This document shows positions 4,700 to 6,056 of a stretch of DNA of 6,056 nt, piece by piece; within the stretch, counting starts at the first letter, position 1, and each line of letters begins with the position of its first letter. The notes below the pieces were generated by a model, which did no database searches, was not told the DNA's origin, and saw only the letters and a list, made by a program, of their open reading frames with translations. The stretch is from an uncultured Clostridia bacterium (lineage in GTDB: Bacteria > Bacillota > Clostridia > Oscillospirales > Ruminococcaceae): NCBI GenBank assembly GCA_946535685.1, contig CAMNDR010000066.1:1-6056 (forward strand), read 5' to 3'. The position numbers and the translations under genes were made by a program.

Positions 4700-5704
4700 A
4701 TGCCAAAGAAAAGCGGCTCCAGCATCCGGCTGGCGCATCATCCCTGTGTCTACAGCTTCGCCGCCGTGGTCGGCAGCAAGGAAGCAGACGGCCCGATGGG
4801 AAAGTATTTCACGCACACCGAATCCGATCCGATGCTCGGTCAGAAAACCTGGGAGCAGGCCGAAACACGCCTGCAGCAGATGGCGCTGCAGGATGCGCTG
4901 CAAAACGGCTGTCTGCAGCAGGAGGAGCTTGACTGCATCATTGCAGGCGATCTTGTCAACCAATGCACGTCCTCGACCTTTGCGGCAAGGCACTCGGCGG
5001 TGCCGTTTCTGGGGGTGTACGGCGCCTGTTCCACGATGGCGCAGGCGCTGCTCATTGCCGGGATGCTCACGGATGCGGGCTTCACAAGATTTGCGGCTGC
5101 CGTCACATCCTCGCACTTTTCCACCGCAGAACGGCAGTTTCGCTTTCCCCTCTCCTATGGCGGTCAGCGCACGCCGACTTCCCAATGGACATGTACGGCA
5201 TCCGGTGCCGTGGTGGTGTCCGCCGAGGGAAATCTCCCGCGGCTCGTGGGAGGCTGCATCGGGCGGATCGTGGATCTCGGCGTGACGGATGCGACCAATA
5301 TGGGTGCTGCGATGGCGCCGGCGGCAGCGGACACGATCTTCCGCTATCTGCGGGATACACACACGAAGCCGGCGGACTATGATGCGATTGTGACCGGCGA
5401 TCTGGGGAACATCGGCTCTCCGCTGCTGTATGAGCTGCTCGAAAAGCAGGGCATCTGCATCCGGGAAGTGCATCACGACTGCGGGGCAATGATGTTCAGC
5501 GAACAGACGCAGGATACGCATGCGGGCGGCTCCGGATGCGGATGCTCGGCGAGCATTTTGGCGGGGTATTTTCTCCCGCAGCTCCGGGACGGACGGCTGC
5601 ACCGGATCCTCTTTGCTGCGACCGGTGCGCTGCTCTCGGCGATGTCGTCCCAGCAGGGCGAGAGCATCCCGGGGATCTGTCATCTGGTCGAACTTACGGC
5701 ATAA
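4700..5704 (+). CDS. spoVAD: Stage V sporulation protein AD (DPA-binding SpoVA component)
   Basis: 334 residues, close to the roughly 338 of Bacillus SpoVAD, and alike along its whole length. SpoVAD has a thiolase/ketoacyl-synthase fold and binds dipicolinic acid (DPA). It sits on the outer face of the spore inner membrane and helps load DPA into the forespore and release it at germination. Recognisable blocks are GPMGKYF (31-37), GDLVNQ, FGACST-like YGACST with Cys110 at the place of the thiolase cysteine, SSHFSTAERQFRFP, DLGVTDATNMGAAMAPAAADT, GDLGNIGSP, HHDCG (258-262) and GGSGCGCSA (276-284). There is no signal peptide or membrane segment, as expected. GGAGG (4688-4692) lies seven bases before the ATG. 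spoVAE follows after 15 bp. spoVAC, normally just before spoVAD, is not present; a sigma-G-type promoter occupies that place. Confidence 0.95.
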   Translation: MPKKSGSSIRLAHHPCVYSFAAVVGSKEADGPMGKYFTHTESDPMLGQKTWEQAETRLQQMALQDALQNGCLQQEELDCIIAGDLVNQCTSSTFAARHSAVPFLGVYGACSTMAQALLIAGMLTDAGFTRFAAAVTSSHFSTAERQFRFPLSYGGQRTPTSQWTCTASGAVVVSAEGNLPRLVGGCIGRIVDLGVTDATNMGAAMAPAAADTIFRYLRDTHTKPADYDAIVTGDLGNIGSPLLYELLEKQGICIREVHHDCGAMMFSEQTQDTHAGGSGCGCSASILAGYFLPQLRDGRLHRILFAATGALLSAMSSQQGESIPGICHLVELTA

Positions 5705-5719
5705 GGAAAGGAGAACGTC

Positions 5720-6056
5720 ATGGTAATGGATCTATGGAAGGCATTTCTGGTAGGCGGGATCCTGTGTGCTGTCGGGCAGGTGTTGATCGACTATACCAAG
5801 CTGACTCCGGCACGCATCCTCACGGCATTTGTGGTCAGCGGCGTGATCCTCTCCGGACTTGGGCTGTATCAACCACTGGTAGATTTTGCCGGCGCAGGCG
5901 CAACTGTGCCGCTCACGGGCTTCGGGCATCTGCTGGCGAAGGGCGTGCGGGAGGCACTGCAGGAGGATGGCTTTCTCGGCGTTCTGACCGGTGGTCTGAC
6001 GGCGGCATCCGGCGGCATTACGGCGGCACTTGCTGCAGGACTGCTGGCGGCAGTCT
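5720..6056 (+). CDS. spoVAE: Stage V sporulation protein AE (SpoVAEb type), cut by the window end
   Basis: 112 codons are visible before the window ends; Bacillus SpoVAEb has about 116 residues, so probably only a few residues and the stop are missing. The translation begins MVMDLWKAFLVGGILC and continues with the family blocks GQVLIDYTKLTPARIL, LGLYQPLVDFAGAGATVP and LTGFGHLLAKG, followed by the GFLGVLTGG region. It is a small polytopic membrane protein with hydrophobic segments near 8-22, 33-50 and 85 to the end, in the spore inner membrane. With SpoVAC it is thought to form the DPA channel to which SpoVAD brings its ligand. AAAGGAG (5707-5713) lies six bases before the ATG at 5720, and spoVAD ends 15 bp earlier, so translation is probably coupled within one sigma-G operon. 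Confidence 0.92.
   Translation, partial: MVMDLWKAFLVGGILCAVGQVLIDYTKLTPARILTAFVVSGVILSGLGLYQPLVDFAGAGATVPLTGFGHLLAKGVREALQEDGFLGVLTGGLTAASGGITAALAAGLLAAV

Overview
The window looks like a chromosomal segment of a Gram-positive, endospore-forming anaerobe of the Clostridia, most likely a Ruminococcus-like member of the Oscillospiraceae. The signs are spoVAD and spoVAE spore genes behind a sigma-G-type promoter, a secreted protease carrying a type I dockerin (the plug of cellulosome- or amylosome-type complexes), strong AGGAGG ribosome binding sites, and sigma-A promoters close to consensus. Species is not assigned; the guess rests on gene content only.

Layout. Positions 1-129 hold no convincing gene. 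A consensus sigma-A promoter (130-158) with a palindrome over its -10 drives, after a GC-rich leader of about 88 nt, a cytoplasmic DHH/DHHA1 phosphoesterase (253-1185). A secreted dockerin-bearing M6-like metalloprotease (1237-2805) follows 51 bp later with no visible promoter of its own. A perfect 12-bp hairpin (2824-2851) separates this rightward pair from a leftward pair: a YitT-family membrane protein (2914-3771), preceded in its transcript by an 87-residue protein (3840-4103) that resembles only the glycyl-radical tail of anaerobic ribonucleotide reductase. The leftward pair has a clear promoter (4143-4171) and an intrinsic terminator between the two genes, so yitT expression may depend on readthrough.

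The largest gene-poor stretch, 4172-4699, is not empty. A very strong leftward intrinsic terminator (4409-4447) has no protein gene in front of it, and 196 bp upstream there is a leftward sigma-A-type promoter (4611-4639). Together they define a candidate small RNA of about 196 nt whose hairpin loops and linkers carry UCCC(C) motifs, the kind used by several Gram-positive small RNAs to pair with Shine-Dalgarno sequences. Its -35 box abuts the -35 box of a rightward sigma-G-type promoter (4640-4669) that serves spoVAD (4700-5704) and spoVAE (5720 to the window end). spoVAC, usually the gene just before spoVAD, is absent here.

Functionally the genes form separate units: a housekeeping phosphoesterase with a secreted protease; a small RNR-like protein with a membrane protein; and the spore DPA-channel genes. 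The most interesting items are the candidate C-rich small RNA back to back with the spore promoter, the free-standing glycyl-radical-like protein, and the spoVAD-spoVAE operon without spoVAC.
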